Positions 1 to 11,060 of a DNA stretch of 64,000 nucleotides are shown piece by piece. The position numbers and the translations under genes are program-made. This DNA comes from Coptis chinensis (Eukaryota; Streptophyta; Magnoliopsida; Ranunculales; Ranunculaceae), in NCBI GenBank assembly GCA_015680905.1, contig CM027378.1, positions 9,963,001 to 10,027,000 of the forward strand, written 5' to 3'. Position 1 is the stretch's first letter; the number at the start of each line of letters is the position of its first letter. The notes under the pieces were generated by a model. It saw only the letters and a list, made by a program, of their open reading frames with translations, did not search any database and was not told the DNA's origin.

Positions 1-1064
1 CAAGATCTTTAATGAAGAATTTGGCTTCAAGAAATTTCTTAAGGCGTGTGATTACTGGATCATCATTCCCAGTTATAACAATATCGTCAACATAAACTAA
101 CACAAAGGTTGAGGAGGTACCTTTGATGTTAGTGAATAAGGAGTAGTCTGACCTTGATTGAATGAATCCAGCCTGAATAAGTGCTGAAGAGAACTTTGCA
201 AACCATTGACGTGAAGCTTGCTTTAAGCCATATAAAGACTTATTTAGCCTACAAACTTTATTCTCCCCTTGTCGTGCAAAACCCGGTGGCAAAGTCATGT
301 AAACCTCTTCATCAAGATCACCCCAGAAAGGCGTTATTGACATCCAATTGATGTAATGGCCAATTCTTAACCGCAAAGAACAACAAAGTACGAAAAGTAA
401 CAAGTTTTGCAACAAAAATGTGTCATGATAGTCCAACCCTTCCACTTGATTATAACCTTTGGCCACTAACCTGGCCTTATATATCGCCCACCGTCCCATC
501 GAGATGATACTTGATTTTGAATACCCATTTACATCCGATTGGCTTCTTGTTGGAAGGAAGAAATGTGATACTCAAGTATTGTTTTGTTCAAGGGCCTCTA
601 TTTCTTTTGCATTGCTGCTTTCGCCATTGTGGACACTTAACAGCTTGATTGAAATACTTAGGCTCTTCTCTAGAACAAACATTGGAAAGAAATGCTCTAT
701 CGCAATTGAAAAATTAGAATTGGAGAAAATGATTCATAGGATAGGGAGTACCTATTGACTTAGAATTGGAAGGAGTGGATGAGCTATCATGAGTGGCATT
801 GTTACATACATAATCAGCAAGTTTTACAGAGGGGCGACGATCACGTGGTGGCATATGCCTTCCTTGATCATCGGAACAATAGCAGGTGCCACATCGGGGA
901 GTTCCAAGTTGTCGACATTAACAACAATGTGTCACAGTTTCTTCCCCTGCTAGTATCGATCTCAACTTCAACCGATTATGAGAGTGATTCAAATGTCAAT
1001 AACATCATTATCATTCAAGGGAAGAGGAATAACACAAGGTGGTGAAGAATCGGATTTATTTAGA
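1..1064 (-). pseudogene. copia reverse transcriptase, broken (element A)
   Basis: This is the minus-strand RT part of element A. Comparison with the same stretch of element B (about 4660-5720) shows the same protein, but this copy has many small insertions and deletions, so no long frame survives. The protein would copy the element RNA into DNA in virus-like particles. Differences from B cluster at CAG trinucleotides (for example near 301-320, 385-420, 480-500 and 890-930). The extreme left end reads better here than in B, with an ordinary copia segment after the YVDD block. Whether the lesions are real mutations or sequencing faults cannot be told from the window. Confidence 0.85.
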
Positions 1065-3446
1065 TCACGAAAAAGGGAAAAATTCCTTCATAGAAAATAA
1101 CATCTCGTGAGACATAAATAAAGCTACTAGTAATATCAAAATACGATATCCCTTTTGACCATGGGGATAACCAACAAAAATTCCGTGTTGAGCTCTTTGA
1201 TCAAATTTGTGTTTGATGTTATTATTGTGAGCGTAACAAAGACTACCAAACACTCGTAAATGTGAGTAACAAGGCTTAGTATTAAACAAGACCTCATGTG
1301 GACTTTTACCAGACAAAAGAGGTGAGGGCATTTTATTTATGAGGTATACTGCGGTGAGCACACATTCACCCCAAAATTTTAAAGGCAAATGAGCCTGAAA
1401 ACGTAAAGCACGAGCAACCTCAAGGAGGTGACGATGCTTGCGCTCTACTACACCATTTTGTTGTGGTGTGGCCACACAACTTCTTTGGTGGATAACACCA
1501 TGATCTGAGAAGAAAGACTGCATGTCATTAGAAAGAAACTCTGTACCATTATCAGAACGTATCTTTTGGATTTGTGAGAATAGTTGAGGACCATTCCCTG
1601 AATACAGTGTATGAATGTGAGTTTTATATTGTGTTCTAACCATGGCAAAGAAGGACTGTAATAATCTTTTTGTTTCAGATTTAACATGCATCAGGTAGAT
1701 CCAGGTACATCGACTATAATCATCTACGATAGTCAAGAAATAACGAGACCCATTTAATGAAGGATAAGAAAAAGGACCCCAAATATCACAATGTATTAAT
1801 TGAAAAGGTTCACTAGTAGTGATATTACTAGAAGGAAAAGGTAAACGGTGTTGCTTAGCTTGCGGACAAACTTGACAAACACTTTTATTTGAACACAAAA
1901 TAAACGGAACATCTTGGCTTAAAATTTCTAAAGAACGATAAGACAAATGCCCTAAACGCCAATGCCAAAGATCGATACTAGGTGGCTTGATAACTGCTAA
2001 AGCCGACGAAGACTGAAAATAATATAACCCTTCATGATAGCTACCCTGTCCAATCCTCTTCTTCGTTAACAGGTCCTGGAAAACACACCGATCATGTAAA
2101 AAAATCAGTTGACAATTAAGAGATTTCGAAATTTGACTAACTGACATGAGGTTGAACTTGAAAGATGGAATGTAGAAAACATTTTCAAGCTTAATAGTAG
2201 GTGCGAGAATAACAGTACCAATATGTGTAACTAAAGAATTAGTTCCATCTGGTAATTGGACATAAGAGGGCATGGAACAAGATTTATATGAAGAAAACAG
2301 AGACAAAGAATGACACATATGGTTTGTTGCACCAGTATCTATAATCCAAATAGAACTAGGAGGAACAGTAAGAGCTATACCTGCTAGGTGAGCATTAGAA
2401 TTATTGCTACCTGACGAAAGCATTGCAAGCAACTTATTGTATTGTTCCTGAGTGATAACTGGAGGATTCACAATAGGCTTATCTTCAAGTTTTGATGTTG
2501 AAGCAGATCCAACGGAGTCCCCTGACTTTGGAGGAAACCCATGTAACTTGTAACAAGTAGATTTCCAGTGCCCATCCTTACCACAAAATTCACAGTGCGT
2601 GCGTTGTCGTGGTTTTCGATATCCTCCACTTTGGTTGTTGCCAAAAACATTAGGCTGGGGCTGAGGACTGTTCATATGAAATCCGGATTTTGTGGTGTTG
2701 AGTGCTGCAGCTTCAGGTGTAGGAGACAACATAGAGTGAATCTCTTGCTGTTTCTCCTCTTGACGTACCAAAGAATAGATTTTTGTGGCATTGGGAAAAG
2801 GCTCCATTAACAAAATCTGACTTCGAATAGCCGAAAAACGATCGTGGAGACCTTGGAGAAATTCCATTGCTTGATCTTGTTGAGTTCGTTCCATGTTAGC
2901 TTTCCCATTACCGCAAGAACACGGATGAATAACACATAATGAATTGAGTTCATCCCAAAGAGATTTGAGTTTTGTAAAATAAGCGGACACAGACGACTCA
3001 TCTTGTTTTAGTGATGCAATAGATTGCTTCAATTGATAGATCTTCGGAGCATTAGATTGTGAGAACCGCTCCTTCAAATCAGCCCAAACTTCTGCAGCCG
3101 TGTTAGCATACAAGATATCACCACGAATGTCGCTAGATACCGAGTTTAAGATCCAAGAACTAACCAAATCATTACAACGCTCCCACTTATGCAGATCAGT
3201 TTGAGATTCAGGTTTTGAGATTGTACCATCCACAAAACCCAACTTGTTTTTAGCACGAAGAGCTATCGTTACAGCTCGAACCCAAGTTCCATAATTGTCA
3301 CCCGAGAGAGATGGAGAAACGAGAATAGCGGAGGGGCTATCAGAGTGATGAACAAAGAAAGGATCATTGGTTAATCCTTGATCATTGAGAGAGTTGTTAG
3401 AGGACAAATCAGATGGTGGAGTTTTGTGATTGTCGGGCTTAGTCAT
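1065..3446 (-). CDS. copia Gag-protease-integrase polyprotein (element A)
   Basis: An open frame of 793 residues. Residues 30-240 are the copia Gag (UBN2-type) region. A CCHC zinc knuckle (C-x2-C-x4-H-x4-C) sits at 285-298 and the aspartic protease motif DTGA at 370-373. The integrase zinc-binding part is at about 496-527 (HWRLGH then CQVC), and the catalytic triad is D554, D632 (SDNGTEF) and E668 (NGVVERK). Near residue 770 the frame leaves the expected sequence and stops, so the RT domain is no longer joined. A stretch at about 609-628, just before IRSDNGTEF, looks like a small insertion relative to usual copia integrases and is present in both copies. The start is the first Met after the PBS and leader. 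It is probably not functional as a full polyprotein. Confidence 0.9.
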   Translation of the reverse strand: MTKPDNHKTPPSDLSSNNSLNDQGLTNDPFFVHHSDSPSAILVSPSLSGDNYGTWVRAVTIALRAKNKLGFVDGTISKPESQTDLHKWERCNDLVSSWILNSVSSDIRGDILYANTAAEVWADLKERFSQSNAPKIYQLKQSIASLKQDESSVSAYFTKLKSLWDELNSLCVIHPCSCGNGKANMERTQQDQAMEFLQGLHDRFSAIRSQILLMEPFPNATKIYSLVRQEEKQQEIHSMLSPTPEAAALNTTKSGFHMNSPQPQPNVFGNNQSGGYRKPRQRTHCEFCGKDGHWKSTCYKLHGFPPKSGDSVGSASTSKLEDKPIVNPPVITQEQYNKLLAMLSSGSNNSNAHLAGIALTVPPSSIWIIDTGATNHMCHSLSLFSSYKSCSMPSYVQLPDGTNSLVTHIGTVILAPTIKLENVFYIPSFKFNLMSVSQISKSLNCQLIFLHDRCVFQDLLTKKRIGQGSYHEGLYYFQSSSALAVIKPPSIDLWHWRLGHLSYRSLEILSQDVPFILCSNKSVCQVCPQAKQHRLPFPSSNITTSEPFQLIHCDIWGPFSYPSLNGSRYFLTIVDDYSRCTWIYLMHVKSETKRLLQSFFAMVRTQYKTHIHTLYSGNGPQLFSQIQKIRSDNGTEFLSNDMQSFFSDHGVIHQRSCVATPQQNGVVERKHRHLLEVARALRFQAHLPLKFWGECVLTAVYLINKMPSPLLSGKSPHEVLFNTKPCYSHLRVFGSLCYAHNNNIKHKFDQRAQHGIFVGYPHGQKGYRILILLVALFMSHEMLFSMKEFFPFS

Positions 3447-3513
3447 GATAGCTAGCTAGAGAGGACTAAAAAAACAGAAAAGAGAAAGGATCGTTACTTA
3501 GCTCTTGATACCA

Positions 3514-3786
3514 TGATAAATAAGAAGTTTTGGTGTCTCTCCAATATATTGGAAGACTAAATTTCTCTGTATTTATAATGAACTTTACAATATACAAAAT
3601 AGAAACTTTCTCCTTCTTAAGAAAGTGACTTCTTCACCAAGGATTACAATAAGGGAAAGTACTTGCTACCCAAGGGATACAATAAAAGGAACAACCAAAT
3701 CAGCTGAGAAAAGAAATACTTGCATCACAAGGAAGGAAACACTTGTGACTCAAGTCACACATAGCCGCAGTGTGAATACTTCAACA
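3514..3786 (-). repeat. Shared copia LTR (5' LTR of A, 3' LTR of B)
   Basis: A 273-bp LTR which on the minus strand begins TGTTGAAG and ends TTATCA. Left of it is the PBS TGGTATCAAGAGC of element A. Right of it is a polypurine tract (CTTGAGGGGAG on the minus strand, plus 3787-3797) that belongs to element B. One LTR therefore serves two elements, the arrangement expected from unequal recombination between LTRs or insertion into an existing LTR. It differs from the 8195-8464 LTR by only a few small changes. Confidence 0.9.
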
Positions 3787-4419
3787 CTCCCCTCAAGCCG
3801 AGTGTGTATGTCAATAACACCCAGCTTTGCCGATCAGACGATGAAATGAATCTGCTCCTAACGGTTTGGTGAAACAATCTGCAATTTGATTTGAAGAAGG
3901 CAGATAATGAGGTGTGACAAGTCCTTTTTGAATCTTTTCACGAACAAAGTGGCAGTCAATTTCAATGTGCTTTGTGCTCATGGAAGACTGGATTTTCAGC
4001 TATATGTATAGCTGCTTGATTATCGCAGAGACATATCTTGTCGGTGATGAATGATGAATTCCAAGATTTGAAAGTAGATAATACAACCATTGAAGCTCAC
4101 AAGTTAAAGTTGCCATAGCACGATATTCAACTTCAAATGAAGAACAAGATATCTTGACTTTGCTTCTTTGTCTTCCAAGAGATAGGACTAGAGCCAAGAA
4201 GAATACAATATCCCGAGGGTAGACCGCCGAGTAATTGGGCATCCCGCCTAATCTGAATCACAAAACCATGCAAGTGAAGAGAGTTTGTTGATGACAAAAA
4301 ATTCCTTTATTGATTGAACCTTTAAGATAGCGAAGAACTTCGGCGTCTGCCTCCATGTGACTACTTCTTGGAGATGTCATGAATTGACCGAGAATACTAA
4401 CAGAATAAGTGATATCCGC
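3787..4419 (-). pseudogene. copia RNase H remnant and 3' end (element B)
   Basis: The minus strand carries the C-terminal part of a copia RNase H. The best fragment is 4242-4000, with a degenerate form of the usual copia block (SSFEVEYRAMA at the position of SSxEAEYRAMA), followed by noncoding sequence and the polypurine tract next to the LTR. Frameshifts separate it from the RT frame. The LTR-proximal 200 bp contains no further coding signal. Confidence 0.7.
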
Positions 4420-5688
4420 CTAGTGACGGTCGATAGATAAGTTAAGCCCAATAAGTCGCCGATAAGAAGTCGGATCGAGAAGCAAGGTGCCATCATCGAG
4501 AGATAACCGTATATTTTGTTCCATAGGAAAAACTGAAATACGACCACCACTCAAACCAAAGATCTTTGAGAATATCCGAAGATATTTTCTTTGAGATAAA
4601 AATAATCCTTTACGAGCCGCTAGCGATTTCGATACCAAGAAAGTACTTAAGACGTCCAAGATCTTTAATGAAGAATTTGGCTTCAAGAAATTTCTTAAAG
4701 GATTGATTCTTGGATCATCATTCCCAGTTATAACAATATCGTCAACATAAACTAACACAAAGGTTGAGGAGGTACCTTTGATGTTAGTGAATAAGGAGTA
4801 GTCTGACCTTGATTGAATGAATCCAGCCTGAATAAGTGCTGAAGAGAACTTTGCAAACCATTGACGTGAAGCTTGCTTTAAGCCATATAAAGACTTATTT
4901 AGCCTACAAACTTTATTCTCCCCTTGTCGTGCAAAACCCGGTGGCAAAGTCATGTAAACCTCTTCATCAAGATCACCCTGTAGAAAGGCGTTATTGACAT
5001 CCAATTGATGTAATGGCCAATTCTTAACCGCAGCAACAGACAACAAAGTACGAAAAGTAACAAGTTTTGCAACAGGTGCAAATGTGTCATGATAGTCCAA
5101 CCCTTCCACTTGATTATAACCTTTGGCCACTAACCTGGCCTTATATCGCTCCACTGTCCCATCAGAATGATACTTGATTTTGAATACCCATTTACATCCG
5201 ATTGGCTTCTTGTTGGAAGGAAGAAATGTGATACTCCAAGTATTGTTTTGTTCAAGGGCCTCTATTTCTTTTTGCATTGCTGCTCGCCATTGTGGACACT
5301 TAACAGCTTGATTGAAATACTTAGGCTCTTCTCTAGAACAAACATTGGAAAGAAATGCTCTATGCGCAATTGAAAAATTAGAATTGGAGAGAAAATGATT
5401 CATAGGATAGGGAGTACCTATTGACTTAGAATTGGAAGGAGTGGATGAGCTATCATGAGTGGCATTGTTACATACATAATCAGCAAGTTTTACAGGAGGA
5501 CGACGATCACGTGGTGGCATATGCCTTCCTTGATCATCAGGAACAATAGCAGGTGCCACATCAGGGAGTTCCAAGTTGTCGACATTAACAACAGTGTTGT
5601 CAACAGTTTCTTCCCTGCTAGTATCGATCTCAACTTCAACCGGATTATGAGAGTGATTCGAAATGTCAATAACATCATTATCATTCAA
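4420..5688 (-). pseudogene. copia reverse transcriptase (element B)
   Basis: An open stretch of 422 residues with the canonical copia RT. It has the GCKWVFKIK entry block at about 164-172, the AFLQGDL region at 234-240 and the active-site YVDD at 314-317. The last 100 residues (after NDDP) depart from the copia norm and the frame ends early, consistent with frameshifts shortly after the palm. RNase H continues only as fragments further left. The start given is simply the first Met of the open stretch; in an intact element this domain is part of one polyprotein with integrase. Confidence 0.85.
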
Positions 5689-5738
5689 GGGAAGAGGAAT
5701 AACACAAGGTGGTGAAGAATCGGATTTATTTAGATCAC

Positions 5739-6620
5739 TTAAAAAGGAAAAATTCCTTCATCATAAAAATAACATCTCGTGGAGACATAAATAAAGCTAC
5801 TAGTAATATCAAAAATACGATATCCCTTTTGACCATGGGGATAACCAACAAAAATTCCAGGTTGAGCTCTTTGATCAAATTTGTGTTTGATGTTATTATT
5901 GTGAGCGTAACAAAGACTACCAAACACTCGTAAATGTGAGTAACAAGGCTTAGTATTAAACAAGACCTCATGTGGACTTTTACCAGACAAAAGAGGTGAG
6001 GGCATTTTATTTATGAGGTATACTGCGGTGAGCACACATTCACCCCAAAATTTTAAAGGCAAATGAGCCTGAAAACGTAAAGCACGAGCAACCTCAAGGA
6101 GGTGACGATGCTTGCGCTCTACTACACCATTTTGTTGTGGTGTGGCCACACAACTTCTTTGGTGGATAACACCATGATCTGAGAAGAAAGACTGCATGTC
6201 ATTAGAAAGAAACTCTGTACCATTATCAGAACGTATCTTTTGGATTTGTGAGAATAGTTGAGGACCATTCCCTGAATACAGTGTATGAATGTGAGTTTTA
6301 TATTGTGTTCTAACCATGGCAAAGAAGGACTGTAATAATCTTTTTGTTTCAGATTTAACATGCATCAGGTAGATCCAGGTACATCGACTATAATCATCTA
6401 CGATAGTCAAGAAATAACGAGACCCATTTAATGAAGGATAAGAAAAAGGACCCCAAATATCACAATGTATTAATTGAAAAGGTTCACTAGTAGTGATATT
6501 ACTAGAAGGAAAAGGTAAACGGTGTTGCTTAGCTTGCGGACAAACTTGACAAACACTTTTATTTGAACACAAAATAAACGGAACATCTTGGCTTAAAATT
6601 TCTAAAGAACGATAAGACAA
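5739..6620 (-). pseudogene. copia integrase fragment (element B)
   Basis: 293 residues matching residues 502-793 of the element A polyprotein almost exactly. They include the CQVC part of the zinc-binding domain and the catalytic D, D, E positions (CDIWGP, SDNGTEF, VVERK). This copy keeps the expected tail after the conserved [10 protein letters not shown] block, where copy A is shifted, then hits a stop before the RT. The zinc-binding histidines lie just upstream in another frame because of indels at 6670-6830. Confidence 0.85.
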
Positions 6621-7146
6621 ATGCCCTAAACGCCAATGCCAAAGATCGATACTAGGTGGCTTGATAACTGCTAAAAAAAGCCGATTTAAGACTGAAAATA
6701 ATATAACCCTTCATGATAGCTACCCCGTCCAATCCTCTTCTTCGTTAACAGGTCCCGAAAACACACCGATCATGTAAAAAATCAGTTGACAATTAAGAGA
6801 TTTCAAATTTGACTAACTCGACATGAGGTTGAACTTGAAAGATGGAATGTAGAAAACATTTTCAAGCTTAATAGTAGGTGCGAGAATAACAGCATTCAAT
6901 ATGTGTAACTAAAGAATTAGTTCCATCTGGTAATTGGACATAAGAGGGCATGGAACAAGATTTATATGAAGAAAACAGAGACAAAGAATGACACATATGG
7001 TTTGTTGCACCAGTATCTATAATCCAAATAGAACTAGGAGGAACAAGAAGAGCTATACCGCTAGGTGAGCATTAGAATTATTGCTACCGACGAAAAGCAT
7101 TGCAAGCAACTTATTGTATTGTTCCCGAAAGTGATAACTGGAGGAT

Positions 7147-8124
7147 TCACAATAGGCTTATCTTCAAGTTTTGATGTTGAAGCAGATCCAACGGAGTCCC
7201 CTGACTTTGGAGGAAACCCATGTAACTTGTAACAAGTAGATTTCCAGTGCCCATCCTTACCACAAAATTCACAAAGTCGCGTTGTCGTGGTTTTCGATAT
7301 CCTCCACTTTGGTTGTTGCCAAAAACATTAGGGTCAATGAGGACCTGCTCATATGAAATCCGGATTTTGTGGTGTTGAGTGCTGCAGCCTTCAGTGTAGG
7401 AGACAACATAGAGTGAATCTCTTCTTTGTTTCTCCTCTTGACGCACCAAAGAATAGATTTTTGTGGCATTGGGAAAAGGCTCCATTAACAAAATCTGACT
7501 TGAATAGCCTAAAAACGATCGTGGGAGACCTTGGAGAAATTCCATTGCTTGATCTTGTTGAGTTCGTTCCATGTTAGCTTTCCCATTACCGCAAGAACAC
7601 GGATGAATAACACATAATGAATTGAGTTCATCCCAAAGAGATTTGAGTTTTGTAAAATAAGCGGACACAGACGACTCATCTTGTTTTAGTGATGCAATAG
7701 ATTGCTTCAATTGATAGATCTTCGGAGCATTAGATTGTGAGAACCGCTCCTTCAAATCAGCCCAAACTTCTGCAGCCGTGTTAGCATACAAGATACTGCT
7801 GCGAATGTCGCTAGATACCGAGTTTAAGATCCAAGAACTAACCAAATCATTACAACGCTCCCACTTATGCAGATCAGTTTGAGATTCAGGTTTTGAGATT
7901 GTACCATCCACAAAACCCAACTTGTTTTTAGCACGAAGAGCTATCGTTACAGCTCGAACCCAAGTTCCATAATTGTCACCCGAGAGAGATGGAGAAACGA
8001 GAATAGCGGAGGGGCTATCAGAGTGATGAACAAAGAAAGGATCATTGGTTAATCCTTGATCATTGAGAGAGTTGTTAGAGGACAAATCAGATGGTGGAGT
8101 TTTGTGATTGTCGGGCTTAGTCAT
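7147..8124 (-). pseudogene. copia Gag (element B), frameshifted
   Basis: 325 residues; the first 200 are identical to copy A apart from two or three changes. After about residue 200 the frame alternates because of small indels, and the zinc knuckle is damaged (the first cysteines and their surroundings are shifted near 7265-7285). Protease sequence at about 6960-7060 is readable but not continuous with Gag. The differences from copy A cluster at CTG/CAG sites. Confidence 0.82.
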
Positions 8125-8194
8125 GATAGCTAGCTAGAGAGGACTAAAAAAAACGTAAAAAAGAGAAAGGATCGTTACTTAGCTCTTGATACCA

Positions 8195-8464
8195 TGATAA
8201 ATAAGAAGTTTTGGTGTCTCTCCAATATATTGGAAGACTAAATTTCTCTGTTTTATAATGAACTTTACAATATACAAAATAGAAACTTTCTCCTTCAAGG
8301 AAAGTGACTTCTTCACCAAGGATTACAATAAGGGAAAGTACTTGCTACCCAAGGGATACAATAAAAGGAACAACCAAATCAGCTGAGAAAAGAAATACTT
8401 GCATCACAAGGAAGGAAACACTTGTGACTCAAGTCACACATAGCCGTGTGTGAATACTTCAACA
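8195..8464 (-). repeat. copia 5' LTR (element B)
   Basis: A 270-bp LTR, minus-strand ends TGTTGAAG and TTATCA, with the PBS TGGTATCAAGAGC immediately to its left on the plus map (8182-8194). It differs from the 3514-3786 LTR mainly at three places (CTGTAT, a TTCTTAAG segment and CCGCAGTG). Near identity implies a recent insertion or homogenisation. Confidence 0.9.
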
Positions 8465-10347
8465 TAAACACTTTTTGGCAATAAATAAATAGGATCCAAA
8501 CACCCCCTTAGACTTAACCAATTTGGGTTTTTTCTTATTTTCAACTTGACGTTTTATTGCTTAACCAGTTGATCAATGAGCATACGAATCAAAGCTTTGA
8601 ATTCAAATGCAGTTGGTTACCCGTCGGGCTCTTTGATATTAATCTTCATGCATAGCTGTATTTAGGTTTTATTTAACATATTTACAACCTTCAATTGAGA
8701 ATTATAGAAATTCATGTTTTATACCATGATTATACATTCTCTTTCTTGCTTATTGTTATAGCAAGTACTTTCACTGCTTTATAGAATTATAGACGTGCTT
8801 TCAGCCAGTTGCTTGAGATAGACAAATTCAATGAAGTTTTAAAATTTGTCTACAAAATTAGGCTTTTCCCCCACAAAATATTAGCCATGTATTATTCTTA
8901 TTCGTTCTCTTTACACATTGACTTTTTGTGTTTTCCCATTCCAATGATTCTACTATAGTTATGACTTATGGACAACTAATTATTTTTTATCAAATTCAGT
9001 TGTTAGTGTACTTGGTCCTCTATAGCTGATGGATGAGTAGGCTTCTCCTTTCAATTTTGGGAACTAAGAGCAATTCGAAGGTAACCAGTTTGGGTAACCT
9101 AATCCCTTATTGCTTTGTCAAATTTTAATTTTGAGTTTGCAACTTGAATTGCAAGTTGAGCGCAAGATGGGAATTTACCACAATACCAAAGTTTGGTAAT
9201 ACAGTTGATTTGAAATCACAATATTCTTACGCTTAATACATTTTTTTTTTTTCCGGATGCTCTTTACTGTTAGATAAACAATTGAGACTTTCCTTACAAC
9301 AGGTTCTTAATATCCATCCATGGATATTTGCACTATATGGCATGAAATATATTCAAATTGTTGATAGATGCCAGTGTATTATCTATTAGTAGTGTTAGCA
9401 TTATCTTCTACTACTTACCAAAGTTTCTATAAGTCTATTGACAGTAGATGCACTATTTTGTTCAGTTCAGTTTGCTTGGAAGGGTAAGGCATTACCGTGA
9501 CATCGTTTAAGCACTATCAATTTAGAGGACATGGTTTCTGCTTTCTGCCCTCTTTATTGGTTGTTTTGGCAGAAACAAAGCAGTAAAATGACCTCATTAT
9601 TGAAGTACTCGAGTCAAGTATATATTACGCTAGAGTGCTTTTCAGGCAAAACTGGCGTCTTGCATAATTTACCCACTATTTGATGACTGATGAAGGATTA
9701 ATAGCAAATTTACTTTGCAACCACTGCAAGCCTCTTGTGTGTCACTTAATGACAGGTTTTGGCAAGACTCTTGGTTCTCCCACAAAAAGTAGGTGCTCTA
9801 GTTTTTAAGGTTTAATCGGATATCTAGAACTATAGTAATGGTTGAGCCAATGAACTTGCCGATAGTGCCTAAAAGCACAAGGCCTAGCTTTTCAGTTTTC
9901 ACCTAGTTGGCCGTGTAATTCATACAGGTGAAAAAACAAGTCTGGAGACTGAGAGTTAGCAGTCTCCTGCAAAGAACCAGTAGGGAACTCTAAAATGTAG
10001 AAACATGTTAATACGGAAATCGTTTCAATCTACACAGTCAGATTGTCCTTACAAAGTGGGTCGGACTTCCAGTACGTTTCGGTTCAACTGCCCCTGAAAA
10101 AGAGATTGTTTCTTCTGAACGTTCATTCTGCCCTTGCCCCTTGCCGATCTAAACTTTGGGACAATCTGGGCCAGTCAATCCAAGGGACCCACTGAAGTTG
10201 GGCCTTTAGAGAGGTGAGCTCGTTTTATTGAGTCTGAAAATAGCCCAAATTCTCCAAGCTTTTATTATTATTTTGCTCTTCAAACTTCAGAACTTCTCAT
10301 CGAGCCCTAGTTCAAACCCTCAGGTTAGTTAAACCCCAAATTTCAGA
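8465..10347. other. No gene seen; upstream region of the SOSS-B-like gene
   Basis: AT-rich sequence without a convincing open frame or recognisable transposon domain. The last 150 bp, pyrimidine-rich and ending in a leader just before the ATG at 10348, is the likely promoter and 5' UTR of the next gene. No clear TATA box was identified. Confidence 0.5.
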
Positions 10348-10767
10348 ATGGTGCTGCTAAAGGACATAAGTGTTTCTGCTCAGAACGCAATAAACACACA
10401 ATTTATACTAGTACAAAAGGACGATGAGCTGTCAAAAGAAGGTCAGGAAAAGACTTGTTTAGCCTTAGTTGCAGATAACACTGCCTCAGTTCACTTCCTG
10501 CTGTGGGGAACTGAGTGTGATGCATTTGAGCCTGGTGATATAATCCATTTAACTAATGGCATTTTCTCATACCAGAACAACAACCTTCTGGTATTGAGGG
10601 CAGGCAGGAGAGGGAAGACTGAGAAGGTGGGAGAGTTTACTATGACATTTGCCGAGACACCTAATATGAGTGAAATCCGTTGGGTTCGTGATTTAAATAA
10701 TCCAAGGAAGTTTGTGCAAAATGTTGTTTTATCTCCCTATTCACGCATCTTTCCCCCACAACCATGA
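10348..10767 (+). CDS. SOSS complex subunit B-like OB-fold protein
   Basis: An intact single-exon frame of 139 residues that looks like the plant homologue of SOSS-B/NABP, a small single-strand DNA-binding protein of the double-strand-break sensing complex, expected in the nucleus. Seen in the sequence: an OB-fold-sized protein, the GDIIHLTNG strand-loop at about 71-79, the RAGRRGK segment and the KVGEF-x-ETPNMSE block (about 96-112). These align with the known SOSS-B pattern of GDIIRLTKG followed by KIGEF and EVPNFSE. The C-terminal tail ends SRIFPPQP. The start fits the family's short N terminus. The 3' end of the gene is duplicated as part of a chimeric block 240 bp downstream. The identification rests on remembered family motifs; an alternative is a related OB-fold paralogue. 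Confidence 0.8.
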   Translation: MVLLKDISVSAQNAINTQFILVQKDDELSKEGQEKTCLALVADNTASVHFLLWGTECDAFEPGDIIHLTNGIFSYQNNNLLVLRAGRRGKTEKVGEFTMTFAETPNMSEIRWVRDLNNPRKFVQNVVLSPYSRIFPPQP

Positions 10768-10768
10768 A

Positions 10769-11060
10769 TGGTGTGGACTGGAAAGAATAAGGTAGCATCT
10801 CTTCAGCCTGACAAGATAGAGATGATTTTTGGGTTACCCGGAGAACCATAATCAGCGGTCGGTAGAACTGAGAGGTATAAAACCCCTGTTAATTTATTTT
10901 AGGTTTGCAGTCACATACTCTTTCCCGCTTCTGCCTTCTGATAATTTTCATTTACTTGGCTACAAACACATTACACATATGTTGCAGGTTGTCACAGTGA
11001 TGTTTGTGCAAGATGTTTTATCTCCCTACTCACGCATCTTTTCCGCCACATCCTTGAAGC
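10769..11060 (+). pseudogene. Chimeric block: DRM exon fragment joined to a SOSS-B 3' end
   Basis: Immediately after the SOSS-B stop the sequence matches an exon of the DRM methyltransferase pseudogene (compare 13701-13833), including the block around VWTG-NK/NR-AA/VA, IEMI and PENH. It then has an intron-like stretch (10903-10987, GT to AG) homologous to 13834-13913, then the first bases of the next DRM exon (GTTGTCACAGTG). At about 11002 it switches to a second copy of the end of the SOSS-B reading frame (TTTGTGCAA through CACGCATCTTT, compare 10711-10751). Because the intron is kept, this arose from genomic duplication and not from mRNA. Confidence 0.7.

Larger units (their letters stand above)
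1..3786 (-). mobile_element. Ty1/copia element A, 3' part lost at window edge
   Basis: This is a copia-type LTR retrotransposon read from right to left. Its 5' LTR is 3514-3786. It is followed on the minus strand by a primer-binding site TGGTATCAAGAGC (initiator-Met type), then gag-protease-integrase (3446-1065) and a damaged reverse transcriptase that runs off the left edge. It is nearly identical to the complete element B to its right, and the two share the LTR at 3514-3786. RNase H, the polypurine tract and the 3' LTR of this copy lie outside the window. Confidence 0.93.
3514..8464 (-). mobile_element. Ty1/copia element B, full structure, coding broken
   Basis: A structurally complete copia element of 4,951 bp: 5' LTR 8195-8464, PBS TGGTATCAAGAGC immediately to its left, gag from 8124, protease, integrase (6620-5739), RT (5688-4420), a decayed RNase H (about 4250-3990), a polypurine tract and the shared 3' LTR (3514-3786). 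Gene order PR-INT-RT is diagnostic of copia. Frameshifts separate gag, integrase and RT. A target duplication cannot be checked because the partner flank would lie beyond element A; the right flank begins TAAAC. Confidence 0.92.

Noticed and set aside
1448-1687. Second minus-strand frame inside the copia integrase, repeated identically at 6122-6361
   Set aside because: It is an out-of-frame shadow of the integrase; its repetition only reflects the two copia copies.
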